Shown: piece after piece, positions 1 to 9,065 of the stretch
Layout of the letters: every line of letters starts with the position of its first letter
How positions within the stretch are numbered: the stretch's first letter is position 1
Assembly (NCBI RefSeq): GCF_028583545.1
Contig: NZ_CP087106.1
Location: 3,332,501 to 3,396,500 of the forward strand
Source: Methylobacterium sp. NMS14P
GTDB lineage: Bacteria; Pseudomonadota; Alphaproteobacteria; Rhizobiales; Beijerinckiaceae
Length of the DNA stretch: 64,000 bases
Reading direction: 5' to 3'
Program-made: the position numbers and the translations under genes
The notes under the pieces: model-generated
The model's database searches: none
What the model saw: the letters and a program-made list of their open reading frames with translations, nothing else
Told to the model about the DNA's origin: nothing

Positions 1-1
1 C

Positions 2-505
2 GACGTGGTCGGGCTGATCTCGACCATCGCGGGCCAGACCAACCTGCTGGCGCTGAACGCCACGATCGAGGCCGCGCGCGCGGGCGCCGCCGGCCGCGGC
101 TTCGCAGTGGTCGCCACCGAGGTGAAGGCGCTGGCCGAGCAGACCGCCCGGGCAACGGAGGAGATCGCCGGCCAGATCGGGCGGGTCCAGGCCTCGACCG
201 GCCAGGCCGTCGCGGCGATCGGGACGATCACGGCCCGGATCCGCGACATCGACGGCGTGGCGACCTCCATCGCGGCGGCGGTGGAGCAGCAGGGCGCGGC
301 CACGCACGAGATCGTCCGCAACGTCGGGCAGGCGGCGGCCGGCACCGGCGAGGTCACCATCAACATCGTCAGCGTCGCGAGCGCCGCCGAGAAGACCGGG
401 GCTGCTGCTGGTCAGGTCCTGGCTGAAGCGTCGCGGCTCTCGGAGCAGTCCGAGCACCTGAATGCCGAAGTGGCGCGGTTCCTCGACCAAGTCCGCGCGG
501 CCTGA
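2..505 (+). CDS. Methyl-accepting chemotaxis protein, C-terminal part (5' end outside window)
   Basis: The reading frame is open from the first bases, so this is the 3' end of a longer gene. The visible 167 residues are the cytoplasmic signalling domain of a chemoreceptor. The hairpin-tip segment ([16 protein letters not shown], then [18 protein letters not shown]) is the family signature that contacts CheA and CheW. An Ala/Gln/Glu-rich coiled coil follows and the protein ends in a short tail. No sensor or transmembrane part is visible, so the ligand cannot be stated. It is convergent with the next gene. Confidence 0.93.
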   Translation, partial: DVVGLISTIAGQTNLLALNATIEAARAGAAGRGFAVVATEVKALAEQTARATEEIAGQIGRVQASTGQAVAAIGTITARIRDIDGVATSIAAAVEQQGAATHEIVRNVGQAAAGTGEVTINIVSVASAAEKTGAAAGQVLAEASRLSEQSEHLNAEVARFLDQVRAA

Positions 506-561
506 TGCCGGGCCCGGACGCGCTCCCGGTGCGCGTCCGGACCCCGTCGTGTCGCGAGGGC

Positions 562-1023
562 TCAGACCGAGCGGCTGCCGCCCTCGGTCCGGCGCTTGGC
601 CATGAACGCGTCGAACTGCTCGCGATCCCGGGCGCGCTTCAGCTCCTCGACGAAGTCCGAGAAGGCGCGGCTCTCTTCCTCGAGAGCGCGGCGCTGCGCC
701 TCCAGGCGGTCGAGCTCGGCCCGGCGGTACTCGTCGAAGGCGGCGTTCCCCGTGCCGCCGCGGCGGTTGGCGGCCTCGAAGGCGCGGGCGAAGCGGGACG
801 CGGGACGTCCGCCCTCGAAGTCGGAGACCGTCCGGCGCGCGGCGTCGCGCAGCTCGGCGAAAGCCGGGTAGCCGGCGAACTTCCAGGCGACCAGCGCGAG
901 GCCGACCGGCCACCAGTAGATGAAGCCGACCACGATCGCGCCGATCTCCAGCGAGCGACGCGGGAACGGGCCGGACCGGCAGAGCCTGCCGGTCGCCCAG
1001 GAAGAGGAGGATTGAGAGGTCAC
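562..1023 (-). CDS. DUF2852 family membrane-anchored protein
   Basis: A 153-residue protein with one hydrophobic segment near residues 25-47 (GFIYWWPVGLALVAWKF). A charged coiled coil follows, carrying the block GNAAFDEYRRAELDRLEAQR. This arrangement matches the alphaproteobacterial DUF2852 family as I remember it. The function is unknown. The single N-terminal anchor and the Arg/Glu-rich helix suggest a cytoplasmic coiled coil tethered to the inner membrane. It is convergent with the upstream chemoreceptor fragment and co-directional with the TetR gene, which ends about 57 bp upstream of its start. Confidence 0.8.
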   Translation of the reverse strand: MTSQSSSSWATGRLCRSGPFPRRSLEIGAIVVGFIYWWPVGLALVAWKFAGYPAFAELRDAARRTVSDFEGGRPASRFARAFEAANRRGGTGNAAFDEYRRAELDRLEAQRRALEEESRAFSDFVEELKRARDREQFDAFMAKRRTEGGSRSV

Positions 1024-1080
1024 GGCTGTGCTCCGCTGTTCATGTGAACGCGGTTAACATGCGGGTCCGGCGCGGGCCTT

Positions 1081-1758
1081 TCAAGGCCGCCCGGCACCGC
1101 CGTCGCGCTCGCCGGGGCGCCCCGCCCCGTGCACAAGGGCGAGGACTCCGGCCCGCAGCAGCTCGTACTTGTCGGGGAAGCCGGGGCCGCGCGGCAGATG
1201 TCCGGCAGCCGAGAGTGTCGCCAGGCCGTGGGCCAGGGCCCAGACCTCCAGGGCGATGAAGCGCGGCGCCACGCCCCCGAACCCGTCCGCGAAGGTCGCC
1301 TGCAGCGCCTCCACCAGGAGGTCGAAGGGGCTCGGCCGCGGTTCCGCGCCGGCGCCTCCGGCCGGCGTGTCAGATTCGGCCCCGCCGGCGGGCGCGCCGC
1401 GGGTCTCGAAGATCGCCGCGTAGTAGGCCGGCTCCTCCTCGGCGAAGGCGAGGTAGGTCTCACCCATCCGGGTGAACCGCTCCAGCGGCGTCCCGCGCGA
1501 CGTCAGGGCCCGCGCCAGACGCGCGGCGAGTTCCGCGAAGCCGCGCCCGGCGAGTTCCTCGAGGAGCGCCTCGCGGCCCCGGAAATGGCGGTACAGCGCG
1601 GCCGGCGTCACGCCGACGAGGCGCGCGGCGTCGACCAGGGTGAAGCCGCCGATCCCGCGCTCCGCGATGAACCGGCGCGCGGCCTCCAGGAGGGCCTCCT
1701 TCAGATTGCCGTGATGGTAGCTCCGCCGGTCGTCCGGTCCGTCCCGCCAGGGTCGCAA
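1081..1758 (-). CDS. TetR/AcrR family transcriptional regulator
   Basis: A 225-residue regulator. The N-terminal helix-turn-helix (roughly residues 15-60) reads YHHGNLKEALLEAARRF, then GIGGFTLVDAARLVGV and TPAALYRHFRGREALLEEL, a classic TetR DNA-binding domain. The C-terminal half, with its repeated aromatic and acidic residues (LAFAEEEPAYYAAIFETRG), resembles the WHG-type ligand-binding domain. The predicted start is TTG, the first codon of the open frame. No efflux pump or enzyme is divergent from it, so the target is unclear. TATTACAC appears twice upstream (near 1781 and 1930) and could be part of its operator, but this is weak. Confidence 0.9.
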   Translation of the reverse strand: MRPWRDGPDDRRSYHHGNLKEALLEAARRFIAERGIGGFTLVDAARLVGVTPAALYRHFRGREALLEELAGRGFAELAARLARALTSRGTPLERFTRMGETYLAFAEEEPAYYAAIFETRGAPAGGAESDTPAGGAGAEPRPSPFDLLVEALQATFADGFGGVAPRFIALEVWALAHGLATLSAAGHLPRGPGFPDKYELLRAGVLALVHGAGRPGERDGGAGRP

Positions 1759-1981
1759 GATCTCACATCCTTCGCGCGCCTATTACACCTCACCGGACCT
1801 CTGCACCGCTGTCGAGTCCGAAGACCAGCAAAGTCGGATTTTCGAGGTCGGCCTCTACATGACAGCCGAAGACGACGGTTGTTTCAGGCGCATGGGGCGA
1901 CGCTTGACCGCCCCCAGGGCTGCGTAACATTATTACACGCGGGGCGCTGGCGCTTCCAACGCAGGACAACGAGCATCGCGC

Positions 1982-2296
1982 ATGGCCTTCGTGAGCCTCA
2001 AGGCGTGGCGGTCCCGCTCGGCGGAGCGCGCGGCGATCGCGGCGCGCCTGAAGCAGGACCTGCGGACGGCCCTCGGTCTCGGCGAGGCCGACACGCTGGC
2101 GGTCAACGAGATCGCCTGCGCCGATCCGGGCTGCCCCGACATGGAGACCATCGTGCTGGTGATGCGCGCCGGCGCACCCACGCGGGCCCTGCGGATCCGG
2201 CGCCCGATCGACGCGGTGAATCCCGACGACATCGCGGCGCTCGTCGCGGAAGACCGATCATACGAGGCACCGACGCCCGGCGTCTCGACAATGTGA
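1982..2296 (+). CDS. Conserved hypothetical protein with C-x4-CPDME motif
   Basis: A 104-residue soluble protein with no signal peptide or membrane segment. The core reads EIACADPGCPDMETIVLVM, followed by a basic segment (LRIRRPIDAV) and an acidic end. Small proteins with a CPxxET-type motif of this kind are common near metabolic genes in Rhizobiales, but I cannot name a function. The paired cysteines could bind a metal, which is inference only. Start ATG at 1982 follows a region with two TATTACAC repeats. The next gene starts 125 bp downstream, so it is probably monocistronic. Confidence 0.7.
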   Translation: MAFVSLKAWRSRSAERAAIAARLKQDLRTALGLGEADTLAVNEIACADPGCPDMETIVLVMRAGAPTRALRIRRPIDAVNPDDIAALVAEDRSYEAPTPGVSTM

Positions 2297-2421
2297 TGCG
2301 GCGGGTGGGCTTTCGGCCTCGGGGGCACACAGGTCACAGGGACGGGCCGCGACGCGCGACGTAGCATCCCTCCAACAGCAGCGCGCCCCGCTCCGACGGG
2401 GTCGCGGGAGTAACGCACGCC

Positions 2422-2829
2422 ATGAAGAGCCGCCGTCACGTCCTCGCGCTCGTCGGCCTCACCCTCGCCGGTTCGGGCCTGCTCGGGGTGCCGGTCCCGG
2501 CCCGGGCGGGCGAGACCCGGCCGTTCTCGGACGACGCCTTCGAGGCCGCGCAGAAGGGCGGGAAGCCGGTGCTGATCGCGGTCAGCGCCCCCTGGTGCCC
2601 GATCTGCCGGACGCAGAAGCCGATCCTCGCGAAGCTCTCGGCCGAGCCGCGCTTCAGGGATCTCCAGATCTTCGACATCGATTTCGACAGCCAGAAGGAC
2701 CTGCTGCGGCGCCTGAACGTGCGGATGCAGAGCACGCTGATCGCCTACAAGGGCGCGACCGAGGTCGGCCGCTCGGTCGGCGAGACGCAGCCGGAATGGA
2801 TCGAGGGGCTCGTCGAGAAGACGCTCTGA
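2422..2829 (+). CDS. Periplasmic thioredoxin-family protein
   Basis: A 135-residue protein with an N-terminal signal peptide. The basic n-region (KSRRH) precedes a hydrophobic stretch and the signal ends near PARAGE. The mature part is a thioredoxin fold with the active site WCPIC at residues 58-62, so both catalytic cysteines (C59, C62) are present. The beta-strand IFDIDFDSQKDLLRRLNV follows in place. It is probably a periplasmic disulfide reductase or thioredoxin-like protein. The CPIC dipeptide differs from the CGPC of cytoplasmic thioredoxin. It lies about 100 bp before a glycosyltransferase gene on the same strand. Confidence 0.87.
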   Translation: MKSRRHVLALVGLTLAGSGLLGVPVPARAGETRPFSDDAFEAAQKGGKPVLIAVSAPWCPICRTQKPILAKLSAEPRFRDLQIFDIDFDSQKDLLRRLNVRMQSTLIAYKGATEVGRSVGETQPEWIEGLVEKTL

Positions 2830-2932
2830 CCAGCGGCGCGTCGCCCGGCCCACCTGTCCGGTCCCGTTCAGGGAAGCTCCGGCATAAGCCCGGACGAGGC
2901 CCGCGCGACGGGCGCGGCGGAGATTGTCACCG

Positions 2933-4105
2933 GTGTCGAGTCCCCCTCTGTCAGACGTCCCGGGTCCCGACGCGATCGTGGCCGTGCCCGTGCGCAACGA
3001 GGAGGAGCGGATCGCCGCCTGCCTGCGGGCGATCGACGCCCAGGAGGGTTCCGAATCGGGGCGCGTCGGGCTCGTGCTGTTCCTGAACAACTGCACAGAC
3101 GGCACCGAGGCGCTCGTGGCCGCGCTGGTGCCGACGCTGTCGATCCCGGTCCGGGTGTCCGTCGAGAACTTCTCCGGCGCCCATGCCGGTTGGGCACGCC
3201 GGCGGGCCATGGACGCCGCCGCCGCCTGGCTGGGCGATGCGGGGAATGCGGGGATCATCCTGTCGACCGACGCCGACAGCCGCGTCCCGCCCGAATGGGT
3301 CGCGCGCAACCGCGCCGCGATCGAGGCCGGGGCCGACGCTGTGGCCGGCCGGGTCGAGCTCGACGCGGCCGAGGCGGCGCTGCTGCCGCCCTCGCTCCCT
3401 GCCCGCGGCCGGTTGGAGGACACCTACGATGCCCTGATCACCGAGGCCGAGGCGCGGATCGATCCCGATCCGAACGACCCCTGGCCCTGCCACCGGACCG
3501 CGATCGGCGCGACCCTCGCGGTCACCCGCCGCGCCTACCTCGCGGTCGGCGGCATGCCCGAGATCCCGCTCGGGGAGGACGGCGCGTTCATCGCGCGGCT
3601 GCTGGAGCACGGTCTGCGGGTCCGGCACGCCGCCGACGTGTGCGTGACCATCTCGGCCCGCCTCGCCGGGCGGGCCCCGGGCGGCGTCGCCGACACGATC
3701 CGCTCCCGCTGCGAGGAGCCCGACGCGCTCTGCGACGCCCGGATGGAGACCTTTCCGCGCGCCGTGCGGCGCTACCTCTGGCGCCGGCGCTTCCGCCAGA
3801 TGCACGGGCGCGGGGCGCTCGCGCGGAGCGACGGCTGGGCGCGGGCGATCGGGATCGCCCCGCCGGAGGCGCGGCGCATCGCGGCCCTCCCCCTCGGGCA
3901 GGCCATCGCGGAGGCGGAGCGCGCCAGCCCGCGCCTGGCCTACCGCCCCATCGGCCCGCGCCAGCTGCCCGGGCAGATCCGGATCGCGCGGGTCGGCGTG
4001 GTCGCGATCCGCCTCGGCCTGGGGCTCGTCGGCGCGGCGCGGCGGATCGCGGGTGCGGCCGCGCCCGAGCGCACGGTCGCCGACCCGCGCGGCAGCCGAA
4101 TCTAA
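2933..4105 (+). CDS. Family 2-like glycosyltransferase
   Basis: A roughly 390-residue GT-A fold enzyme. It opens with AIVAVPVRNEEERIAACLRAI, the N-terminal nucleotide-sugar binding strand of GT2 enzymes. The DxD-type motif is STDADSRVPPEW, and an acidic acceptor-side motif is IPLGEDGAFIARLL. The C-terminal 100 residues are Arg/Ala-rich and may touch the membrane near VGVVAIRLGLGLVGAA. The frame is open from TTG at 2924, but GGAG sits directly against that codon. GTG at 2933 has better spacing, so I chose it. The acceptor is unknown. Confidence 0.85.
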   Translation: MSSPPLSDVPGPDAIVAVPVRNEEERIAACLRAIDAQEGSESGRVGLVLFLNNCTDGTEALVAALVPTLSIPVRVSVENFSGAHAGWARRRAMDAAAAWLGDAGNAGIILSTDADSRVPPEWVARNRAAIEAGADAVAGRVELDAAEAALLPPSLPARGRLEDTYDALITEAEARIDPDPNDPWPCHRTAIGATLAVTRRAYLAVGGMPEIPLGEDGAFIARLLEHGLRVRHAADVCVTISARLAGRAPGGVADTIRSRCEEPDALCDARMETFPRAVRRYLWRRRFRQMHGRGALARSDGWARAIGIAPPEARRIAALPLGQAIAEAERASPRLAYRPIGPRQLPGQIRIARVGVVAIRLGLGLVGAARRIAGAAAPERTVADPRGSRI

Positions 4106-4110
4106 ATCCG

Positions 4111-5052
4111 TCAGGGACGGCGTTCCAGCACGTCCCGGGGCGCCACGCCGAACCGGCGGCGGAAGGCGCGGCTGAAGGTGGCCGCGTCGGTGAAGCCGCA
4201 GCTCGTCATCACCGACCCGATGCGGGTGCCGCCGCGGAGCCGCCGGTAGGCCCGGTCGAGCCGGGCGTCGCGGATCTTCGCCGCCACGCCCTCGTCGCCC
4301 GTGAAGGCCGCGTAGAGCCGGCTCCGCGAGACCCGCAGGGCGGCCGGCAGCGATTCCGGCCCGAAGGCGGGATCGTGCAGCCGGCGCTCGATATGGGCCA
4401 GGGCCAGGGCCCGCACGGCGTCGCCGGACAGGTCGTCGTCGGCCTTCTCGCCCTGCCCGTCCGCGAGAGCGCGCAGCAGGTGCAGGACGCCCTCGAGGGC
4501 GATGCCGGCCTCCGCCTCCGACAGGCCGCCGACCGTCTCGGAGAACGAGCGGAGATAGGTCGCGAACAGGCCGCTGAGCGGCGTCGCGCGGAGCCTGCGC
4601 CCGGCGAAGGCGTGCACGTTGCCGACCTGGCTCAGGAAGGCGGCGCGCGGCACCTGCAGGCGGATCTCCTCGTAGGAATCGCGGCTGCCGATCGCGAAGG
4701 GCTGGTCCATGGCATGGACGGTGATGTCGCCGGCGCCCAGCACGGCGCCGCCGTTGCCCTGCTCGACGTAGCCGCTGCCCTGGAGAAGGAGCACGACTGC
4801 GATGTCGTCGCGCCCGTCGCGCCGCACGTGCTGCGCCGTGCGCTCGACCGCGATCGGGTTGCTCAGGGTGTGGAGGATCGCGCCGTGACGGGTGATCGCG
4901 AGCCGGCGGCCGGCCGCGAACGGGACATCGGGCGCCAGCGGCGTCGCGTCGACGCGCGCCAGCACCGTGCTGCGCCAGTAGTCGAAGGCGCGCTTCTGCT
5001 CGACCGAGTCGGTCGTCTCGATGAGGATGGGGACGGTTTCGCGAACGCTCAC
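4111..5052 (-). CDS. AraC family transcriptional regulator
   Basis: A 313-residue regulator. The N-terminal 200 residues look like the cupin-like ligand-binding domain of the AraC-binding-2 type (VVLLLQGSGYVEQGNGG). The C-terminal 100 residues carry two helix-turn-helix motifs: FGPESLPAALRVSRSRLYAAF and IGSVMTSCGFTDAATFSRAF, ending in FRRRFGVAPRDVLE, the usual AraC signature. The start is GTG. It is convergent with the glycosyltransferase gene, 5 bp away. No obvious target operon lies immediately upstream. Confidence 0.92.
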   Translation of the reverse strand: MSVRETVPILIETTDSVEQKRAFDYWRSTVLARVDATPLAPDVPFAAGRRLAITRHGAILHTLSNPIAVERTAQHVRRDGRDDIAVVLLLQGSGYVEQGNGGAVLGAGDITVHAMDQPFAIGSRDSYEEIRLQVPRAAFLSQVGNVHAFAGRRLRATPLSGLFATYLRSFSETVGGLSEAEAGIALEGVLHLLRALADGQGEKADDDLSGDAVRALALAHIERRLHDPAFGPESLPAALRVSRSRLYAAFTGDEGVAAKIRDARLDRAYRRLRGGTRIGSVMTSCGFTDAATFSRAFRRRFGVAPRDVLERRP

Positions 5053-5171
5053 AGCACGGCGGTCCCAGGCGCCGACGACGGCCTATGCGCGCCCGCGTCG
5101 GAGCGCCTGAACGAAGGTTGCAGATCCGATCATCCGGCGCAACCTGAGCAGAACGCCGGCGCGGACCTGCC

Positions 5172-5948
5172 TCAATGGTCCGCCACCGCCACCCGCGGGT
5201 CGGGGCGGGTCGCGGACGCGTCGGCGAAACGCAGCACCACGGCGCGCCCGGCGGCCGGGGGCGACGGCAGGCTCGCGCGGAACCGCGCGGTCTCGGTCGC
5301 GGCGAGGACCGTCCGGGGCGGCGGCACCGAGAACGTCTTGATCGTCCGACCGCCGGCGTCGCGGATCTCGACGCTCAGCGGCGACACGGGCGCGTCCGAG
5401 CGGGCGACGCCGACCAGGTCGGCCTCGACGACGAGTTCGGCGGGACTGTCGTCCTCGGGCGGGTTGTTGAAGGCGACGACGTCCCGGATCTCGATGCCGC
5501 GCACGTTCACCGGCAGGCCGATGCGGGCGAACAGGGAGGCGGTCTGCGGGACGGCCCGGACCACGCTGGTGCGGGCGAGGCAGACGAGCGGGATCGCCGC
5601 CAGGAGGGTCAGGCCGAACGCCAGCGAGGGTGTCAGGCCCGGGATCGCGCGGCGCGCCTTCCCGACGGGCTTCCAGGGCTTGGCAGACCATCCGGCCTTG
5701 GGAGCCGGGATGTCGGTCGCGCTCCGCACCGAGGCGGTCGCCTCCTCCCAGGCCGCGTCCGCGACGGGATCGGTCTCGGTCTGCGCGGCGAGTTCGGCCT
5801 CGTGGCCGGCGAGGACGTCGGCCGGCGAGATGAACCACGTCTCGCGGCAGGCGGCACAGCGGACCGAGCGGCCCTCCATGCCGACCTTGCTGGCGTCGAT
5901 GCGATATTCGCTCGCGCAGCTCGGGCAGGCGATCAGCATCGGAGCCAT
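5172..5948 (-). CDS. Zinc-ribbon (MJ0042-type) DUF3426 membrane protein
   Basis: A 258-residue protein. The N-terminal zinc ribbon has four cysteines (C8, C11, C31, C34) in CPSC...CAAC spacing, typical of MJ0042 fingers. A proline/alanine linker precedes a transmembrane helix near residues 97-120 (LAFGLTLLAAIPLVCLA). The periplasmic C-terminal domain (VNVRGIEIRDVVAFNN, then LSVEIRDAGG) is DUF3426-like. It is divergent from ftsE, an arrangement common in alphaproteobacteria, and the two share a 154 bp intergenic region holding a TTAA-N7-TGAA sequence. Its role is unknown; a link to envelope or division is only contextual. Confidence 0.85.
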   Translation of the reverse strand: MAPMLIACPSCASEYRIDASKVGMEGRSVRCAACRETWFISPADVLAGHEAELAAQTETDPVADAAWEEATASVRSATDIPAPKAGWSAKPWKPVGKARRAIPGLTPSLAFGLTLLAAIPLVCLARTSVVRAVPQTASLFARIGLPVNVRGIEIRDVVAFNNPPEDDSPAELVVEADLVGVARSDAPVSPLSVEIRDAGGRTIKTFSVPPPRTVLAATETARFRASLPSPPAAGRAVVLRFADASATRPDPRVAVADH

Positions 5949-6014
5949 ACTCGCATCGATCGGCCGCGACCGGGCCGGACAGTGAATTGCTTGAAGAAGT
6001 GTCGCCGAACAGGG

Positions 6015-6029
6015 TTAAGGGGCCGTGAA
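6015..6029. promoter_or_regulatory. CtrA-like near-consensus site upstream of ftsE
   Basis: The sequence TTAA-GGGGCCG-TGAA matches the alphaproteobacterial CtrA consensus TTAA-N7-TTAA at seven of eight positions. It sits between the divergent DUF3426 gene and ftsE, 74 bp before the ftsE start. A cell-cycle regulator at a division gene is plausible, but one degenerate site is weak evidence. Confidence 0.3.
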
Positions 6030-6102
6030 ACACCCGAGGCCTTGAAAACGCCCGCCGCTCCGGCGATTCCCGAGGGATCGACAGACGAGACACGGCACGG
6101 CT

Positions 6103-6813
6103 TTGAACCTACAGGCGAGCATGAAGAGCCTGCTGCCCGGCGCGGAGCGGCCGGTGGTGCAGTTCGAGAATGTCGGCATGCGCTACGGCCTCGGGCCGGA
6201 GGTGCTGTCCGACGTGAGCTTCCGCATCGCGCCGCGCTCCTTCCAGTTCCTGACCGGCCCGTCCGGGGCCGGGAAGACGACGCTGCTGCGCCTGATCCTG
6301 CTGTCGGTGCGGCCGACCCGCGGGCTCGTGTCGATCTTCGGCGAGGAGGTGAGCGACATCTCCGCGAAGGCGCTGACCGGGCTCCGGCGCCGGATGGGCG
6401 TGGTGTTCCAGGATTTCCGGCTCCTCGATCACCTGACCACCTACGAGAACGTCGCCCTGCCCCTGCGCGTCCAGGGCCGGGCCGAGGCGAGCTACCGGGC
6501 CGAGGTGGTGGAACTGCTGCGCTGGGTCGGCCTCGGCGAGCGCATGCACGCCCTGCCCCCGCTGCTCTCGGGCGGCGAGAAGCAGCGCGCCGCCATCGCC
6601 CGCGCTCTGATCGCGCGGCCCGACCTGCTGCTCGCGGACGAGCCCACCGGCAACGTCGATCCGGGCCTCGGGCGGCGGCTGCTCCGCCTGTTCCTGGAGC
6701 TGAACAAGCTCGGGACCTCGGTCATCATCGCCACCCACGATTTCGGCATCATGGACGCCGTCGATGCCCGCCGGATGGTCCTGGGCGAAGGCCGGCTGCG
6801 GATCGAGGAATGA
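6103..6813 (+). CDS. ftsE: Cell division ATP-binding protein FtsE
   Basis: A 236-residue ABC ATPase with Walker A GPSGAGKT (residues 52-59), signature LSGGEKQR (155-162), Walker B LLLADE (175-180) and H-loop His212. The segment [20 protein letters not shown] after the Q-loop is characteristic of FtsE rather than other ABC proteins. With FtsX it forms the divisome complex that controls periplasmic cell-wall hydrolases. The start is TTG at 6103, with an internal ATG at 6121 as alternative. The stop overlaps the ftsX start (ATGA), so the two are translationally coupled. Confidence 0.95.
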   Translation: MNLQASMKSLLPGAERPVVQFENVGMRYGLGPEVLSDVSFRIAPRSFQFLTGPSGAGKTTLLRLILLSVRPTRGLVSIFGEEVSDISAKALTGLRRRMGVVFQDFRLLDHLTTYENVALPLRVQGRAEASYRAEVVELLRWVGLGERMHALPPLLSGGEKQRAAIARALIARPDLLLADEPTGNVDPGLGRRLLRLFLELNKLGTSVIIATHDFGIMDAVDARRMVLGEGRLRIEE

Positions 6814-7778
6814 GCGCTCAGGCGATGCCGCGGACGAAATCCGGTGGATCGGCGGTGCCGCCCGACCCGTCGATGCCGGCCAACCTGCGCCGCAACGCGC
6901 CGCTGGTACCGACCGACACGGCGGCCGGCCGCTCCCTGGCGGCGGTCATCGCGATCCTCACGTTCCTCGCGGGCCTCTGCGCGGGCGCGGCCGAGATGGT
7001 CGCGACGAACGCCGCCCAGTGGCAGGGCGACGTGGCGCGGGAGGTCACGATCCAGGTCCGGCCCGGTCCCGGCCGCGACGTCGACGCCGACGTCGCCCGC
7101 GCCGACGCCGTCGCCAAGGCCGAACCGGGGATCGCCGAGACGCGGGTGTTCAGCAAGGCCGAGGCGGAGCGCCTGCTCGAGCCGTGGCTCGGGACCGGGC
7201 TCGACCTCTCCGACCTCCCGGTGCCGCGCCTGATCGCCCTCAAGCTCTCGAGCGGCCAGGCGGCCGACCTGAAGCGTCTCCGATCGCGTCTCGTCGAGGC
7301 GCTGCCGGGCGTCGCCAGCCTCGACGACCACGCCCTCTGGCTCCAGCGGCTCTCCACCGCCGCCAACGCCTTCGTGGGCATCGGGATCGGGCTCGTGCTG
7401 CTCGTCCTGATCGCCACCGGCCTCGCGGTGACCTTCGCGACCCGCGGCGCCATGGCGAGCAACCGCGAGGTCGTGGAGGTGCTGCATTTCGTCGGCGCCG
7501 ACGACGACTACATCGCCCGGGCGTTCCAGCGACGGTTCTTCGGCCTGGGCCTGCGCGGCGGCGCGATCGGGGCCGGGCTGGCGCTGGTCGCCTTCGTGAT
7601 CGCCGGCCTCCTGGCCCGGGCCGCGCGCTCCGGACCGGCCGGCCAGGAGGTCGAGGCGCTGTTCGGCGCGTTCCACATCGGCCTGCGCGGCTACGCCAGC
7701 GTGATCCTGATCGGCGTGATCGCGTCGCTCGTCACGGGCGTCGTCTCGCGCGTGACCGTGCGGCGCTTCCTGGCATGA
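6810..7778 (+). CDS. ftsX: Cell division protein FtsX
   Basis: A 322-residue inner-membrane protein with the FtsX topology. One N-terminal helix ([20 protein letters not shown]) is followed by a periplasmic domain of about 130 residues. Three C-terminal helices then occur ([50 protein letters not shown]). The N-terminus has a 40-residue polar extension. ATG at 6810 overlaps the ftsE stop by four bases. The partner FtsE is immediately upstream, which secures the call despite the low sequence conservation of this family. Confidence 0.93.
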   Translation: MSAQAMPRTKSGGSAVPPDPSMPANLRRNAPLVPTDTAAGRSLAAVIAILTFLAGLCAGAAEMVATNAAQWQGDVAREVTIQVRPGPGRDVDADVARADAVAKAEPGIAETRVFSKAEAERLLEPWLGTGLDLSDLPVPRLIALKLSSGQAADLKRLRSRLVEALPGVASLDDHALWLQRLSTAANAFVGIGIGLVLLVLIATGLAVTFATRGAMASNREVVEVLHFVGADDDYIARAFQRRFFGLGLRGGAIGAGLALVAFVIAGLLARAARSGPAGQEVEALFGAFHIGLRGYASVILIGVIASLVTGVVSRVTVRRFLA

Positions 7779-7930
7779 CGCCCCGCTGCGTCACGAAGAC
7801 GTGGAAATAGAGGGTCATCCAGGCGCGTTTACCGTCTAGAAACTTTATGGTTGCGGTGTGGAAACGGCCGATAGCGCCGGCCTCCGAGCCGCCGCAATCG
7901 GCGCCGATTCTCCGGAGGATGACCACGCGT

Positions 7931-8707
7931 ATGCTGCGCGCATCGGATCCGCCCTCGACCGACGCGGTCGGCTGGGCCTGGCACGAGTGGGGCCGCCCGC
8001 GCCGCGCCGTCCTGCGCCCGCGTGAACCGCGGCGGATCGCGCTCTGGGCCTGCAGTCTGGGCGCCGGCCTCGGGATGCTGGCCCTGTGCGCGGGATTTCT
8101 GGTGTTCGTCAGCGCGCTCGCCCGCCACGAGCGGACGCCGACCGACCGGGCCGACGGGATCGTCGCGCTGACCGGCGGCGCCCAGCGGATCGGCGACGCG
8201 ATCGACCTCCTCGCGGGCGGCTACGGCCGGCGCCTGCTCATCACCGGCGTCAACGAGCGGACCAGCCGCGACGAGATCGCCCGGCTGAACCCGACCCAGC
8301 GGGCCCTGATCGCCTGCTGCGTGGATCTCGACTACCGGGCCCGCAACACGATCGGGAACGCCATCGAGACGCGCCGCTGGATGCGCGCGCACCGGTTCAG
8401 CACGGTCGCGGTCGTGACCTCGAACTACCACATGCCGCGGACGCTGGTGGAACTCGATCACGCCCTGCAGGACAGCGACCGCGTCCTGCCGCATCCCGTC
8501 GTGACCGAGGCGTTCGACGCCGACCGCTGGTGGCAGAACCCGCCGGCGGCGCGCCTTCTCGCCTCCGAGTACGTGAAGTTCCTGGTCAGCTGGGTCCGGA
8601 CGCGCTTCGAGGCCGATCCCGAGCGCTCCCGCGCGGCGATCCTGATCGGGCGCGGCAAGCCGGTGAAGATGGTGGCCGAGCCGCTCACGCTGCGCGGCGT
8701 GGATTGA
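7931..8707 (+). CDS. YdcF/SanA-type DUF218 membrane protein
   Basis: About 258 residues. A transmembrane helix (GLGMLALCAGFLVFVSAL) precedes a DUF218 domain: DGIVALTGGAQRIGDAIDLL, then RRLLITGVNE, a conserved ARNTIGNA segment, and VAVVTSNYHMPRTLVEL. Family members (SanA, ElyC, YdcF) act in envelope or peptidoglycan-precursor homeostasis; the chemistry is not settled. Its position after ftsEX fits a typical alphaproteobacterial cluster. The frame opens at 7847, with further ATGs at 7919 and 7931. GGAGG at 7914-7918 abuts 7919 but is well placed for 7931, so I chose 7931. Confidence 0.87.
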   Translation: MLRASDPPSTDAVGWAWHEWGRPRRAVLRPREPRRIALWACSLGAGLGMLALCAGFLVFVSALARHERTPTDRADGIVALTGGAQRIGDAIDLLAGGYGRRLLITGVNERTSRDEIARLNPTQRALIACCVDLDYRARNTIGNAIETRRWMRAHRFSTVAVVTSNYHMPRTLVELDHALQDSDRVLPHPVVTEAFDADRWWQNPPAARLLASEYVKFLVSWVRTRFEADPERSRAAILIGRGKPVKMVAEPLTLRGVD

Positions 8708-8735
8708 GGGCGCGGCGCGCGCCTCACCCCGGGCC

Positions 8736-9065
8736 CTACTGACCCTTGCAGCGCGCCTTGATCGCCGCCGAGAACTCGCGGTCCGATCCCTGGACCTGCG
8801 CGAGGCGCTCGCTGCGCTCCGAGCCGGAGAGGCAGCGGCCGTAGACGCTCGCCACGCGCCGCATCGTCTCCACGTGACGCCGCCAGACGCGGCAGTTCTT
8901 GGCGTCGTCGCCGTCGGCCTGTTCTAGCTGCTCGAGGGCCTGGCGCTGCATCGACTGCGCCACCAGGACGTCGCGGGCGCAGGTGGTCTCGCCCTGGGCG
9001 AGGGCCGCGCCGGAGACGCCGGCCGCCAGGGTCAGCGCGGCGGCGATACGGAAGCTCGGGATCAT
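8736..9065 (-). CDS. Small secreted protein, unknown function
   Basis: A 109-residue protein with a clear signal peptide (RIAAALTLAAGVSGAALAQG). The mature part is helical and charged with four cysteines (near TTCARD, AKNCRVW, YGRCLSG and the end KARCKGQ), which could make two disulfides in the periplasm. I do not recognise the family. Its ATG overlaps the stop of ptsN (TGATG on the minus strand), so it is translationally coupled behind ptsN. Such coupling is unusual for an exported protein. Confidence 0.75.
   Translation of the reverse strand: MIPSFRIAAALTLAAGVSGAALAQGETTCARDVLVAQSMQRQALEQLEQADGDDAKNCRVWRRHVETMRRVASVYGRCLSGSERSERLAQVQGSDREFSAAIKARCKGQ

Noticed and set aside
1781..1938. TetR operator from the two TATTACAC copies
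   Set aside because: The copies are direct and 150 bp apart, with poor internal symmetry, so an operator cannot be defined.
5083..6093. Long Arg/Pro-rich minus frame overlapping the DUF3426 gene
   Set aside because: It is another frame of the real zinc-ribbon gene; composition is low-complexity and no motif is present.
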